The notes under the pieces are model-generated. The model saw only the letters and a program-made list of their open reading frames with translations. It did not search any database and was not told the DNA's origin. DNA of 64,000 nt from the NCBI GenBank assembly GCA_021292105.1, contig CM037867.1, positions 15,390,928 to 15,454,927 of the forward strand, read 5' to 3'. The translations under genes and the position numbers were made by a program. Below are positions 25,601-37,590 of this stretch, in pieces (within the stretch, counting starts at the first letter, position 1; every line of letters starts with the position of its first letter). Source of the DNA: Anadara kagoshimensis (lineage: Eukaryota; Mollusca; Bivalvia; Arcoida; Arcidae).

Positions 25601-28600
25601 ATCTACCTTAAAATACCTATGATGTATAATTACACAATTTGTTCCATTGAATTTTTTTTAATTTTTTTTTTGTATTCATGTTAAACTTTTTATATATCAT
25701 TGATATATTTTTTTAATATAAAATTGAATGGTATTTAGGCTATGCTGAATTGATTTTTCTTTATGCATGATTAATTTTAAATATATAACTAGTAAATATT
25801 AAAATGAACTTTTTGATATAAATCATATTCGGTAAACAGTTGAAACACTAGCTGATACATACCTTTGATTTTAGAGTCAATAATATTAAAAATAAAGCTG
25901 AAGTTAGGAATTTTTACAGATGTATTATTTTTTAAATTAATCATGTTAACATGTTGAAGAAATTAAAAATATTTCACACACACACACACACACACATATG
26001 AAGGTATGTTTTACTGCTTTGAATAAGTCAATTTAGATCATTATTTACATATTTCAATCTATATACAGTGAAACCTCCCTAAACTGGACACTCTCTAAAC
26101 CGGACAACTCTCTATTCCGGACAAAATTTTTGGTCCCGAATTTATCCTTCTTTATTTCAACTAACAAGAACCTCTCTAAACCGGACACTCTCTATTCTGG
26201 ACACCGGACAAACTTTTTAGTCCCAAGTTGCTTATATCCTTAAAATTTAACCTCTCTAAACCGGACAACATTTTGATTGATTTTTTTTAATTACTTTGAT
26301 TTCTTTTTTTTAAATATATTAGTTTTAAACAGGTTTTTAAAAATATTCAATAATGGACACTTAAAAAAACATAAGTTTTTTAATCTTATTTAAAATATTT
26401 GGTATTTAATTTAATTACTCATATATTTATTTTTTAAATATTTTTCATCTATATATTTGTTCCTATTCTTTCTTTTGTGTGATTTTTCTTTATAATCTAA
26501 ATTTGTTTATTAATTAATTTATTTATTAATTGACACAATAACTTAAGATAAGCACTTCTATATCATCTTATCTTATTATCTATAGTTGCTACAGTTTTGT
26601 TAATTATTATCCAGTTACACCTTATGACTCAAAGGGACAGGTAAAGTGTCAACACTATTGTTGTCCTATCAGGGATTAATAAAGGTAGTGTCGTTTGCCT
26701 TGAGTACCTTAATTAAAATCCTATCATGAAAGTGAATTAAAGATGATTTAAAACTAAACAGTGCTTTTACATATAACATATCTTCTAATTATGCTATGTT
26801 TATGAACATTAACATGTACAATGTTGTTGATTGTAGCTTCTCTGACATGTATCATATCTTTCTAGATTTATTTAGTTAAGGGGAGATAAACCAGTTAAAA
26901 TGTCAAAACCTCTCTAAACCGGACACCTCCCTCAACCGGACAAAATCTTTGGTCCGGACCTTGTCCGGTTAAGAGAGGTTTTACTGTACCTTATTGGCTT
27001 ACAATTTCCATATACCTACAAAAAAAAAAAAACCCATTAAAATTCTAATATTTAGTACAGAATATACCCTATTGTTATTTTAAAACTTGGGTATCACTAA
27101 ACAGTTTCTGCCATTTTCCGACTCGAAAAACCGGTATACACATGTCAAATTTAAATAATTTCACTGTTATTGGAGATAAGGTGCATATGTTCGGTTTTTT
27201 AAAGACCTAAGATGATGAATTATCTGACGCATTTTAAAAAAATGTCAAAATGTGAAACAAAATGGCCGCCAAAGGCAAGGGGACGTAACTCTTCCATAAC
27301 AAAAATTGTCCAAAAATACCCAAATTGTGCAGTTTCACGCCAAAATACGGTGTATTTCCGGTTTAATTAGGGTAGAAAACATTATATCATTTAAAAGATC
27401 TTTGAAAGTGCTCTTTATTTATGCAATAAAATTAATAGCACGTTCTGCTCGTTTTCGAGATAAACTAATTTTTAAAAATGGTGCTAAAATCGTATTACGA
27501 AACGCTGTCAAGGGGCCACAATATTGGCGGCCGAAATGTTCATGTAGTTTCGTATCTCTTCAACAATGATTTACGAATTTGATATTTTTACAAACATTTA
27601 GACCCACTCTTTTAATGTATATACTTTTTATTCATTTAAATTGCAAAACGCGAAAGCGGTAGGGTGATTTATGTTGCCATGGCAATTTTTGCCGAGTAAT
27701 TTCATGGTTAGACCGTGGATGAAAATACGAAACTGTTTCGTGAGACCTTAACTTGAAGTGAAGACCTAACTAAATGTCATTCAGATTACAACATAATTAT
27801 CCCAATAAACTGACAAAGTTAAGGCTTTTGATTTTTAAGCAGTGCATTACTGTTCATTTCTAAAGTCCAAACTTATCCCAATACTCTGATAAAGTTGGAA
27901 CTTTAAAAATCTGAGTTAGGTGTAACCGTATGATTAAAGTCCCAAATAATATCGAATTTATCCCAACTTTGCAAATGAAAAGTCCTAAGTTAACATTTGA
28001 TCCATTCCAAGTCCTAACTTATCCTAATTGCTTCTGTTTTGGGACTAATCAGAATTAATGAGGATTTTTCAGAAAAATCAAAAGTCCCAACTTATCCTAA
28101 TAAATACCAACATTGCAAAAATATCTGAAGTTGGGATATCGTGTGTAATAACCTAGGATTTTGTGGGATAAAATAAAAAATTGGGATCTTATTTTCGCAG
28201 GGACGGAATCTGGAATGAATGACTTAATGTGACTAAATTGATAAAACTTTCAATATATTATAAGCATTATAATAACAATTTTGATGTAAAGGAGATAACT
28301 CCAGAATCTGATGGACCAATGCAAATTAATAGTAAATTCTGCTATTCCTTGTAATATTGTTAGAATGATGTTTGCACATTTTACTGCAAAAAATTGATGT
28401 GATTTTTGATTTTAGCAAAACTAATTTTTTAATAATTTTTCAGCGACCACGAGCATTTGAAGGTTTCACACAGATTGTTGCCAATGACAGAGGACATTTA
28501 CTTCAAGGGGTCAAAAGGTCAAGGGAGTCACCATGGGGTGCATTTGTGGGAACCTGGGATATGCCATTGAAAATACCAAGTAGGTACCTTGTAAAATAAT

Positions 28601-31600
28601 AATATTTCTTTTACAATAAACACAAGTGACGTGAAGAAATGATCCATTAATGAGTACCGGTAAATGAACTCAAATAAGGAGTTGAGTTGAGCAATGGTGT
28701 TTTATGCCCCAGTCAGGATTCATTCACTTATATCAAGGTGGTCAGTTCAGGGATGGTGGATGAAACTAGGGTGCCTTGAGAAAGCCACTTACCTCCAGCA
28801 AGCAAACTGAAAAACATTCTCACACTAGGATCTGCTTGAGTGGGATTCAAACCTAAGGCTAAGTGATTAGAGGCACAGAGGATCATGGCCGTAACTAGGG
28901 GTTGGTTGTATGTGAGGCAGAAATTTGATGCGCCAAAGATGCATATACGCGCCGTAGGGGGGGGGGGGGGTGTCCGGGGGCATCCCCCCCCCCAAATTTT
29001 TTAAAACTTTAAGCCAAATTCCTGCATTTTCCTGGCATTTCAAAGGCTAAAAGATGTTTACTCAATTCATGTATTTTGATATCAAAATGGGGTTGTAACT
29101 GAAAATAAAATATTTGATAGTACATGTACCAAAGTCATAGAAGCCCGGTATAAAAAAGAAAGAAGGGAATGATCTGAAAAAATAGATCAAGTTGATAAAG
29201 CTTCAAGTGTAATGCCAAAGTTTGAGCTAGCATCTCCGGATGTATTGGATATGTTCATTTAGTCAGTTGTGGTGAAATTCTTCAATGAGGCACCGAAGTG
29301 CCGCTTACCAAAAGTGACTTAACGTCCTCTATAAAAATAAATTCTGTGAATGGTGTAGTTAAACATCATGTGTTGCATTTAAATCTTCCCTTATGACTTT
29401 TATTACATACATAAAGAAAAAATTGGTTTTTTCGAAGTTTTAGAATATGTAGATAAAAAAAGACCAAGCTGAGTTACTTGTTGGTGACAGATATAATTAT
29501 GCATACTAATATTATCACTACAATAAATGAAAATGTCAACGACTGAAGATTTTTATCTAATAACTACATGACACTAAATCGGACATACTGATCGAGTCGA
29601 TTAATCTATTCATCAATATCAAAAGCAAGTGGGATTTTTCTAATTCCAGTACTGTCCCACTTCTTAAGGACTTTTTCGGGACAAACGTTTCCAATAACAT
29701 CATCACGATGAATATGTAACACACAATGAATATGTAACAGTGACAGGCTACAGAACGTAGTTCCAGTCATTGTTGATCTATTTCACACTTTCAGTCGTCT
29801 CATGGCATAGAATGAGCATGAACCTGCAGGGATAGTGAGTAAAAGTTTGACTATAATGTGAATATTCGAAACTGCGTAGCATGCCATAAATTAATTACGT
29901 GAAAACCATTTTGTGGCGATAATAAAACACCTTAAATTGGCTATTCATAATGTGAAAAAACATCTCAAGTTATTGTTATTGTCTATTTCCCATAAAATCT
30001 GAAATCGGTTTAAAAAAAAAAATCGAATTCTAGGTGAGGCAACTGCCTCACTTGCCTCAATGGTAGTTACGGCCATGGTGATACATTAGCTCACACTTAT
30101 ACCACTTAGCCATTAAGGCCCCTAACTCAAACAAGGAGTGGACTTTTCAGTTTACTTAGAAACTTTTTATATTCTGTAGTTTAAAATGTGATGTAATGAT
30201 GTAAATATTATATAATTTGGTTGCAATTAATTTTTTATTTTAAGACTAAATTAGTAAGCACAAAACTGGCTGTGACTATTGCTGATACCTGTTATTCACC
30301 AGAGTGTTACGTTCTATATCTCAATGCTATGATTGGTTTTCAGGCAATCACATGACAAATGATACTGCAAGGACAGTGGATGCTATGGAGAGATTAGAAA
30401 GATGTAAAACAGATGGTGAAATTATACTGAAAGGAAAACTTAAAAGATGTCGTGTAAGTCTATATCAAGTTTATTTTATTGTATAATCACCCCAATATAC
30501 ATGCAATTAAGTTATGTAATAAACATAATATTTTAAACACTAGTGTAATATTGCTCTTGTATCTATAGTTAATGGTGTTACATGATTATGGCATATTATG
30601 ATATCATATTTTAGCCAGCGTGACTTATGATTTTGCTACCATTTAAGCTGTTCTGTTGTAGCTGAGAAAACAGTTTACAGTTATAATAAACAGAATCTTA
30701 CATTTATGATAATGTGATATTGAATTTATGAAACTTGTTGAATAACCCAATATTACATAATCTCTCATGCAAAATGAATTTTATTAAATGCTTTTCTGTA
30801 GCACTACACTGTGTAAAATAATTTCATGTAACCAATTTGAATTTGTGATTTTCTTGAAAAGAATATGACTGATGTTATTAAAACATGTCAACTAATGTCA
30901 GACTGTCAGTTAACAGTTGATCATTTGGCATTACCAACAGCAAAAATTCTGTTCTCTGACTTCAAATTACAAAGAATGCTCATATTTAACAAAACCTTAT
31001 TGCCCATTCACATATTTTAATGTATGCATCATATAAATGTTACATGAAAAGCTAAATTATAAGTTATACTGGATTTTGTCTGGTTACATGGACCCAGTCA
31101 AAGAACTATGTACTCTGAGCTGCAGCGACTGCCTGGTACATGGGGCCACATAACCTGCCAAAAAACCTGTATAACTATTTTCTGTCACCCTTTAAAGCTG
31201 TGTTTGTTTGGTCTTTTAAACATTGATTTCTTATTTTGTGTGAATTGCATAAATTGTTTCAATGTCTGTTTACCAATAAGTAGACTTTTGGGATATATAG
31301 GAGTTGCCTACCTTTTACCAAAAAATGTAGTGTGCAGTTATGCACCCTGACAAATTAAGCAACATAGTTCTATTTACCCTGGAAAGTGAATCTATAGCTA
31401 TGCGAGAAATTTCTTTAAAGGGTGACAAATTTTATTTAATATTTAACAGATTTCCATAACCTTAACCAGATAAGTAGCTTATCCTTATTAGGAGATTAAA
31501 TTAAAGAAGAACACTATTTTAATACAAATGTCGAAGAGTTAAATATAGAAATGTTATTATGTGTTTTATAGGTTCCCTCTGCATTACCAGTGAAGGCTGA

Positions 31601-32063
31601 TTTACAAGTTGATATAGAGCCCAATAAACTCCATGCTCCAGTGGCTAAAGGCCCACTTCCATACGGTAAAACTATTCATGGTGGTGTTGAACAGAGAGTT
31701 GGATCTGGTAATAGACTGCAGCCATTAACAAGTCCTAAAGTAGGATCAGCACGGTCCAGATCTGGTGCTCAAAACCCAGAACCCTTTACTACATGTAGTC
31801 CTAAACCAATGCCAGATTCAAATACTCCCCTTCAGTGGCCACAACCAATGACAGGCAGAATGCCTGTGATGTCACCAAAACCTGGCACACCTCTACGTGT
31901 GATGTCACCAAAGTATGGAAGCCCTAAACCACCATCTCCACTAGTGGAACAACAAGCTTTGGCACCAATACCTGTAGACATGGCTCCAGAAATGGTTATG
32001 TCTCCAACACAAGGTGGCTTAAACTGGCCATCTCCGAAAACAGCACAACCCCAGTATGCATAA
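19883..32063 (+). CDS. CFAP126: Protein Flattop (cilia- and flagella-associated protein 126)
   Basis: Five exons: 19883-19909, 23057-23119, 28444-28579, 30344-30453, 31572-32063; 828 nt, 275 aa plus stop, with all phases closing. The start MSLRFSANQYDKAF and the core FEGFTQIVANDRGHLLQGV, then PWGAFVGTWDMPLKIP, match the Flattop family (human about 177 aa). Flattop is a ciliary microtubule inner protein of axonemal doublets, also linked to basal body positioning. Here the C-terminal half, encoded by exon 5, is a proline/serine-rich disordered tail with repeated SP/SPK motifs (TSPK, CSPK, MSPK twice, PSPK), possible proline-directed kinase sites. A polyadenylation signal AATAAA overlaps the stop (32063-32068). 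The head-to-head neighbour is TMEM147. Confidence 0.95.
20398..20732 (-). repeat. tRNA-derived SINE, second family
   Basis: On the minus strand it starts with a tRNA-like head, GGTCAGGTAGCTCAATCCAT (A-box region) then GTTCAAATCCCATC (B box). The body carries no match to the CTTGACTGGGACGTTAAAC tail of the main family. It lies in Flattop intron 1. Confidence 0.65.
20745..21605. repeat. Minisatellite, about 30-34 bp unit
   Basis: About 25 imperfect units of the form TTTAGACAGGTTTTCAGTTT followed by ACTCAGAGCTCAG or ACACAGGATTTGG. Two subtypes alternate in blocks; the last five or so units (from about 21470) are nearly identical, indicating recent expansion at that end. It lies in Flattop intron 1. 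Confidence 0.92.
22624..22655. repeat. Poly-T tract of about 31 bases
   Basis: A homopolymer run directly precedes SINE-like sequence (about 22690-22870, ending GATTGGGGCATAAAGCACCA), which resembles the tail of the SINE at 28682. Its length is likely to be uncertain in the assembly. Confidence 0.85.
24458..24520 (+). other. Candidate alternative first exon of Flattop
   Basis: An ATG opens 21 codons (MAHAGYHQYVHSLRSLYQPK plus S) that end at a consensus donor, GTAAGTAATT. Its phase 0 end would join in frame to exon 3 (28444). It has the same length, 63 nt, as the normal exon 2. No homology supports it; it could be chance. Confidence 0.3.
25973..25996. repeat. (CA)n microsatellite
   Basis: About 12 CA units in Flattop intron 2. 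Confidence 0.9.
26066..26986. mobile_element. pogo/Tigger-like non-autonomous Tc1/mariner element
   Basis: The left end CAGTGAAACCTCCCTAAACT and the right end, complementary to CAGTAAAACCTCTC, are inverted, with TA on each side (26064-26065, 26987-26988). Iterated CTCTCTAAACCGGACA units fill both ends. There is no transposase; the interior is AT-rich. It lies in Flattop intron 2. Confidence 0.82.
27673..27686. promoter_or_regulatory. X-box-like motif (RFX site) in Flattop intron 2
   Basis: GTTGCCATGGCAAT differs from the palindromic RFX consensus GTTGCCATGGCAAC at the last base only. RFX factors drive ciliary genes such as Flattop. It lies 3.2 kb downstream of the candidate alternative first exon and about 760 bp upstream of exon 3, so a regulatory role is inference. 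Confidence 0.35.
28682..30123 (-). repeat. SINE split by a DNA transposon
   Basis: 28682-28886 matches the SINE body at 42190-42402 (GGTGTTTTATGCCCCAGTCA, TCACTTATATCAAG, GGGATTCAAACCTA). Its tRNA-like head resumes at 30075-30123 (CCACTTAGCCATTAAGGCCCCT) after the inserted element 28887-30074. Confidence 0.65.
28887..30074. mobile_element. Non-autonomous DNA transposon, 1.19 kb
   Basis: The ends GGCCGTAACTA and TAGTTACGGCC are inverted, and subterminal TGAGGCA / TGCCTCA also match. It is inserted within a SINE. Near the left end a run of 14 G, then TGTCCGGGGGCATC, then a run of C, can form a strong GC hairpin (about 28957-28993). No transposase was seen. Confidence 0.75.
31085..31440. repeat. 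Foldback repeat related to 52325-52515
   Basis: The GTCACCCTTTAAAG and CTTTAAAGGGTGACAAAT arms face each other. The segment GGTTACATGGACCC resembles the reverse complement of GGTTACATGGTCCC near 52372. It lies in Flattop intron 4. The ends are not sharp. Confidence 0.5.
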
Positions 32064-35000
32064 ATAAAAATAAACTTTTATTTAATAATTAAAAAAAAAA
32101 AAATGAAAAATTAAGTAACATTATAGACTTATTTTGAGATGCTATCAATAGATATAATAAAAAGTGTTACAAAGAACTGATAATCTCACATGAATAATTA
32201 TCAGGGAATGATTATTTGTATCACGAAGTTGTTGAGGAATTGTTTTAGAAAACATTGCACTCTCTTCTGGACCACAGTGAGGACACCTTCATTCATAATG
32301 GGGTTCTATCAAGTTTTAATTGAATTGATCATTTTTATAAGCCAAGTGGAACTTTATTCAAGCTCAAAATGATTAAATTTATATCAATATATTGTTATGT
32401 TTTGATGTACTTCAAATCACTTTATATATTTTTCTCACACACCTATTTTTTTTGCAAAATTTGCATAGATAAAAAATATGAATTTGAATCACGAGAAAAC
32501 ATAAAAATACAGTTATGTATAATTGAAGCAGAAAAAGATAAGGTGATTTGTTGGTATGTTGCATTTAGTTCTTGGTTTGGAACACAGGAGTGAAATCTAT
32601 GAATGAACCCCATTAAAGATGAAAATTTATACGAGATTAATTTATTTTAATTGATATTTTAACACAATATTACTTTCATAATCTGATACTAGTAATTATA
32701 AGTTGAAATTATACATAATTTAAAACTTGTTTATTTGTACTGTATATGTATATGTGTACAGTGTATATGTGGCGTCTATTTTTGTAAATATGTAAAATTC
32801 CTCAAAGGACATAAAAACAAGATTGTATAAGCCACGCCCCCAGTCGTATAAAGTTTAATAAGCATTTGATTCATTTGTTGATTTTTTCAAAAAGTCAGGA
32901 TGACCTGAGAATCAATGCATATTATGTTTTATTCAACTGGGCCCTGGGCTTGGTTTTAGAGTCATTCAACTAAGGTGATGGTAGTTTAAAATTTCAAAAT
33001 CTTTCAAAAATTGATACATATTTCAATTTTTTTATCCAATGGTATCGCCGAAAGAATAAGCAAAAGGAAATCCACTCTTTAAAAAAAATTCACAAATATG
33101 TTATTGTTTCCCTGGCAACAGATTGCTCATACTGCTTTTAGTTTTTACATAGCAACAGAAATTGTTTCCAGCTAATTCCTGTGTTGATGTATAATCTTTT
33201 CATAATATCAACTGATCATCAGTTAAATTAAATTATTATTCTAGCTCATCTGAGTTGAATGCCTGTGAAATGAAGTCCGGAATGAACAATTTTTTCTAAT
33301 TAGCTGAGCTAATTTCTCTCATTGTTGCAATATTATATACATATAAACAAAGCCAGTGTTTAAGTGAGGGGATACCGGTACATAATCTGTGCTAGCTATA
33401 GTTTTTATATTAGTGCTTACAGTATACAGGAGGACATGAAGAGCAGCGGGATCTTAGTGGTAAAGTTATTTATCAGTGAAATATATAATTACAAATAATT
33501 CTTGTTATATACAGTCAAGTTGTTCTTATAATCTTCAAAGAGTAAGAAACAGAGGCTTTGTATTGATATAATCAGAGTTTTTAAATTAGACTTCTGGTGT
33601 TTTGAAATCAAATTTAAAAAGTCATTTCTGTACATATATACAGAGGACATCCTCACAAATTTGGATAAGAACATAATTCCATGTACCTGAATATCTATAA
33701 GCAATAGATATATAAAATTTTAACTTTTACCTACCAGAAAACAGTAGGTCAGTTAGCATATCTACAGAAGTTAAAACCTATATGTTGAAGTTATAATTAT
33801 CAGCCAAGATTTAAAATGAAGTAGAATGTTCTCTTATAGGTGGATGGTCTTTTTTAGTCAGGATTAGGTTTGTCTGTTATACACAAGGTAAAATATGATG
33901 TCACTATCTATGTGCATCACATTATATACACAACCATGAGTTTTGAGTCAACCATGAGTTTTGAGTCACAGAAAGGGTGTGTTAAGATGTAACAAACATG
34001 TATACTGTTTTATTGTGATCTGGTGTTATAACTGTATATAATTTTTGTAAATTAAATTCTGTAAATAAATTATAAAATTATCATATTTCACTGTTATCTG
34101 AGATAAAAATTACATATAGAATTTATTGTTTTACTTCTTTATTCCATATATTTAAAGGGAGACAACTTTTAAACACAAAATAGTTTGAAAGTACTATTTT
34201 CATTAGGCATCATTACCACATGTTTGATTGGGATATTCAATCTCCTGATTTTGGACTTGGATAGCAATAGTTTTCATTCAATTCATAATCTTTATTTTCC
34301 AAAATCTAACGAAAAATGGGTTAGAGCTTATATGCCAAGTTAGGACCTAGAGTTAACCTGTTAAAGGTGAAACTACGTAATTACTGTAATTCCACAAATT
34401 CAGTGCACATGAAAAATGCAAGAATGAAGTCGTATGTTCCAAAAAACTCACAAAAAAATTGTCAAAACTCAATACAAAATACACTGACCTAATAGGATAA
34501 AATATTTTTCATTCATGAAAAAGTGAACTTAATTCTGTACATAGAACAATTTTTTAACTTTTTAACAAAACAACAAATTTGACAATGTCAAAACTATCTC
34601 TTCTGTACCTTCTTACTCGGAACAACTATAAATGTTATGTCATAATTGGAATATTCATGATGATCACACCTGAAAAAAAAAATCCGAACAACAATGACCT
34701 ACTGGCCCTAAATGCCCTGGTGTAACTTTGAATGAGGCCCAATTGGTGTATAAACTTGATTAAATTTCCAAAAATTTCTCTATGTACAGGAGAACTGAAC
34801 AATAATGTTTGTAATTAAAAATATAATTTAGTTAGGTAGTGCATTTTAAATGCATTTTATTGATAGTTTAATGGAAACATTTTCAATTAAAAGAAATAAA
34901 TAATAAAAGCCATGTGCACTTAATTTATGAAATACAGTAAATGTGATGCCGCACTGTATGTATAGTACTCATCAACCAACTGAGTGACCAACTAAAATAT

Positions 35001-36419
35001 GGCTGACAACGTGTGCATGGTGCGTGTACCTAACAATTAGGCCAATTCAACCAAAGCACGACACGACAAACGAACAAAATTAGAAATTAATCAAAACAAG
35101 ACAAACACTTGAAGCTAGACATCAAAGATTTGAAAGATACTACAAGTATTTACATAGTCTAGTGACACATGGTATCTAGACAGTATCATTTTACACGCAT
35201 TATAATCAGTTATAAGTTTCAGTATAGTGGTAAAGCGTCAAATTTCGAGATGTCACCAGACTTAATCAGCCGAGGTTCTAATGTCTATTGTGACGTGTGT
35301 CATCTAATGAATCCAGCTAATTAATTCGATGACCTTTTATGTCTCGGCATTCTTTCACACATATAGAGGTTATGAGATGATTAAGAAAACCAAAGTTCTC
35401 GGAAAAGCACAGACCTTCGTCAAGTAACCTGACGAGCCTTCTCGCACTATGATCTATCCGATTGAATTGAGTTGAGTTATGGTTTTTAACGTCAGTCAAG
35501 AATATTTCACTTATACAGAGACGTCGCCAGCTATAGGCGAAGGTGCAGAAATTAAGCCCGTGTTCCGCTGATGGCATTATACAGCAGGCCCACCGTGACA
35601 TGGGACCTTGTTTATATTAAGTTCCCATCCGAAAGAACCGTGACTTTCATTTCGTAATGCCGAGTGCTTGTCGAAAGAACAGTCACTACCCACTTTCAAG
35701 TCTTAGGTCAGACCCGGCCGGGGCTCGAACCCACAACCTCCCACTTACGGAGCGAACACTCTACCAACTGAGCTACCGCAGTGGTTTATCCGATTGAGAA
35801 TCTGCGAACCAAGGCAGTAAAATGTGGTGATTCATAAGAAGGTACTCCGATTTCCTTGGAGGCGGCAAGAATTAGTGTTTACACTTCCGAAGAGTACCTT
35901 ACCAATGAAATTCTAAGACAAAGAGAACGCACTAAAGTTCAATGTATTCTGTAATTGGAAAAAATTAAATTTGATAAAAACATATTTTTATGATAAAATA
36001 AAATGAAACTTTAAAAAAACGTGTTAAGATTTAGCAAGATAATTTTTAATTGGTTACAATGTTATCTAAATATCATCTTTATATAACTTTAAATTTGATA
36101 ACTTATTAATTACCTGACAAAAATGCAACAGCCGGGAGTACAGATGAGGCCTAAAAAGGGGAAGATCAATAATTTATTTTCGATTTCTCTTTCTGTGAAA
36201 CTTTTTAACAAGCCACATCTCGCACCTGATTTAAAAAAAACATTTTCAGCTGAATAGAACTATGGTAGTTCACATAGATGTAGCTTGGTGACATTAAGAT
36301 TGTTTATTCATCTTAATATCATAAAAAATAATAATATATTACTATCGATAGTATATTTCCGAAGTTACTATTCTTATATAACTACAACAAAATTGTCTGT
36401 CATTTTTAAGGAGATCAGA
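32064..36419. other. Intergenic stretch between Flattop and the second GMC gene
   Basis: AT-rich sequence with no recognised exon. It contains the Flattop 3' UTR at its start, one full SINE (35466-35786), and a possible promoter region for the GMC gene just before 36420 with no clear TATA box at a measurable distance. Confidence 0.6.
35466..35786 (-). repeat. tRNA-derived SINE, near full length
   Basis: The minus strand has a tRNA-like head with A box GGTAGCTCAGTTGGTAGAG and B box GGTTCGAGCCCC, then GGGTCTGACCTAAGACTTGA, then the body and the tail TTGACTGACGTTAAAAACCA. It is the best-preserved head in the window apart from 47014. The B-box tract reads GGGTTCGAGCCC on the minus strand. Confidence 0.9.
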
Positions 36420-37538
36420 ATGAAAGGAAGATGTTCACATGTTACATGGCTTTACTTGGTAGTGTTTTCTAACTTAGTTTTTATAACACAGACGGCTACT
36501 TGTGGTGAAAAAATAATCAATTACTGTGATTACGTCATAGGTAAGTAATTAAAATTAAAATATTGCAAATTTAAATATTGATATTGCTAGTGTACACACC
36601 ATTGACAACTTAACGTGCTATTAATACGGCTAAACATGACCAACCTTTTTCGCACTGAACGGACGTGTTAGCGTGCTAGCCTATGAAAAACGGTTAAACA
36701 TAATACGGGCCTTCGTAAATTTAATAAGTTTTTCAAATACATTAATTTTGTAATTTTAAATTACCTACGGAACTTTTTTAAGCAAAGCTGGGAATGTAGA
36801 CCTATATGCCTGGTCAGTACCAGTATGCGACATCTACCGATTAATTAATAAAAAAAACAATCCATGTTCAAATGACAATCTTACGAAAGCCTATTAAGCT
36901 CATGAATAAAAAAAATTAAAAGGCGTAATAACGCGAAATAAAGGCGTTATAATGCGAAAAAAGGCGTTATAACGCGAATTGAAAGGCGTTATAACGCGAA
37001 ATAAAGGCGTAATAACGCGAATTGAAAGGCGTTATAACGCGAAATAAAGGCGTTATAACGCCTTTAGAAAGGCGTAATAACGCGAATCGAAAGGCATTAT
37101 AACGCCTTTTTGTCTATATATAGAGCAGTCACTTGAGAATGTTAACAACCCTCACCACAAACAGATTGGTTTTAGTTTGAAAAGCTTAAGGCAACTGTAG
37201 ATCTATTCATACTAAGATGTCACAGGTGTCATTTAATCATTGTTAAAAGTTAGCGATTGACAATTGGACAGTAACTTTTTAATAAATAGCCATATGTACA
37301 TTGCCAATGTTTATCAATGTTTATATTTCAGATTACTTAAAAGATTTCCATCACCATATATAAAATGATACTCTTTATGAAAAAACAACACTTTAACATT
37401 GAAAAGAAACCTTTCTTTCAGTTTTACTAAAATAGTATGTTCATTTCAGCGCAGGATCGGATGATGTGCAGTTTTTTTTAATTTTTATAGAATAAATACA
37501 TATAAAACAGCTTATTACATTACATAAAGTTGTGCAGG

Positions 37539-37590
<52 letters not shown>

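Noticed and set aside
32190..32593. Two short plus-strand frames after Flattop
   Set aside because: Composition is that of AT-rich intergenic DNA; no motif or splice signal supports them.
35690..35790. tRNA gene
   Set aside because: A and B boxes are present, but the segment is the head of a SINE with the shared body and tail; the same holds at 38790, 45400, 46213, 47014 and 48579.
36285..36419. Longer N terminus for the second GMC protein
   Set aside because: The in-frame upstream Met precedes AT-rich low-complexity codons; Met at 36420 starts a proper signal peptide.
36890..37110. CRISPR-like array
   Set aside because: Repeat units are palindromic and contiguous without unique spacers, mirrored at 37680-37845 as a transposon terminal repeat.
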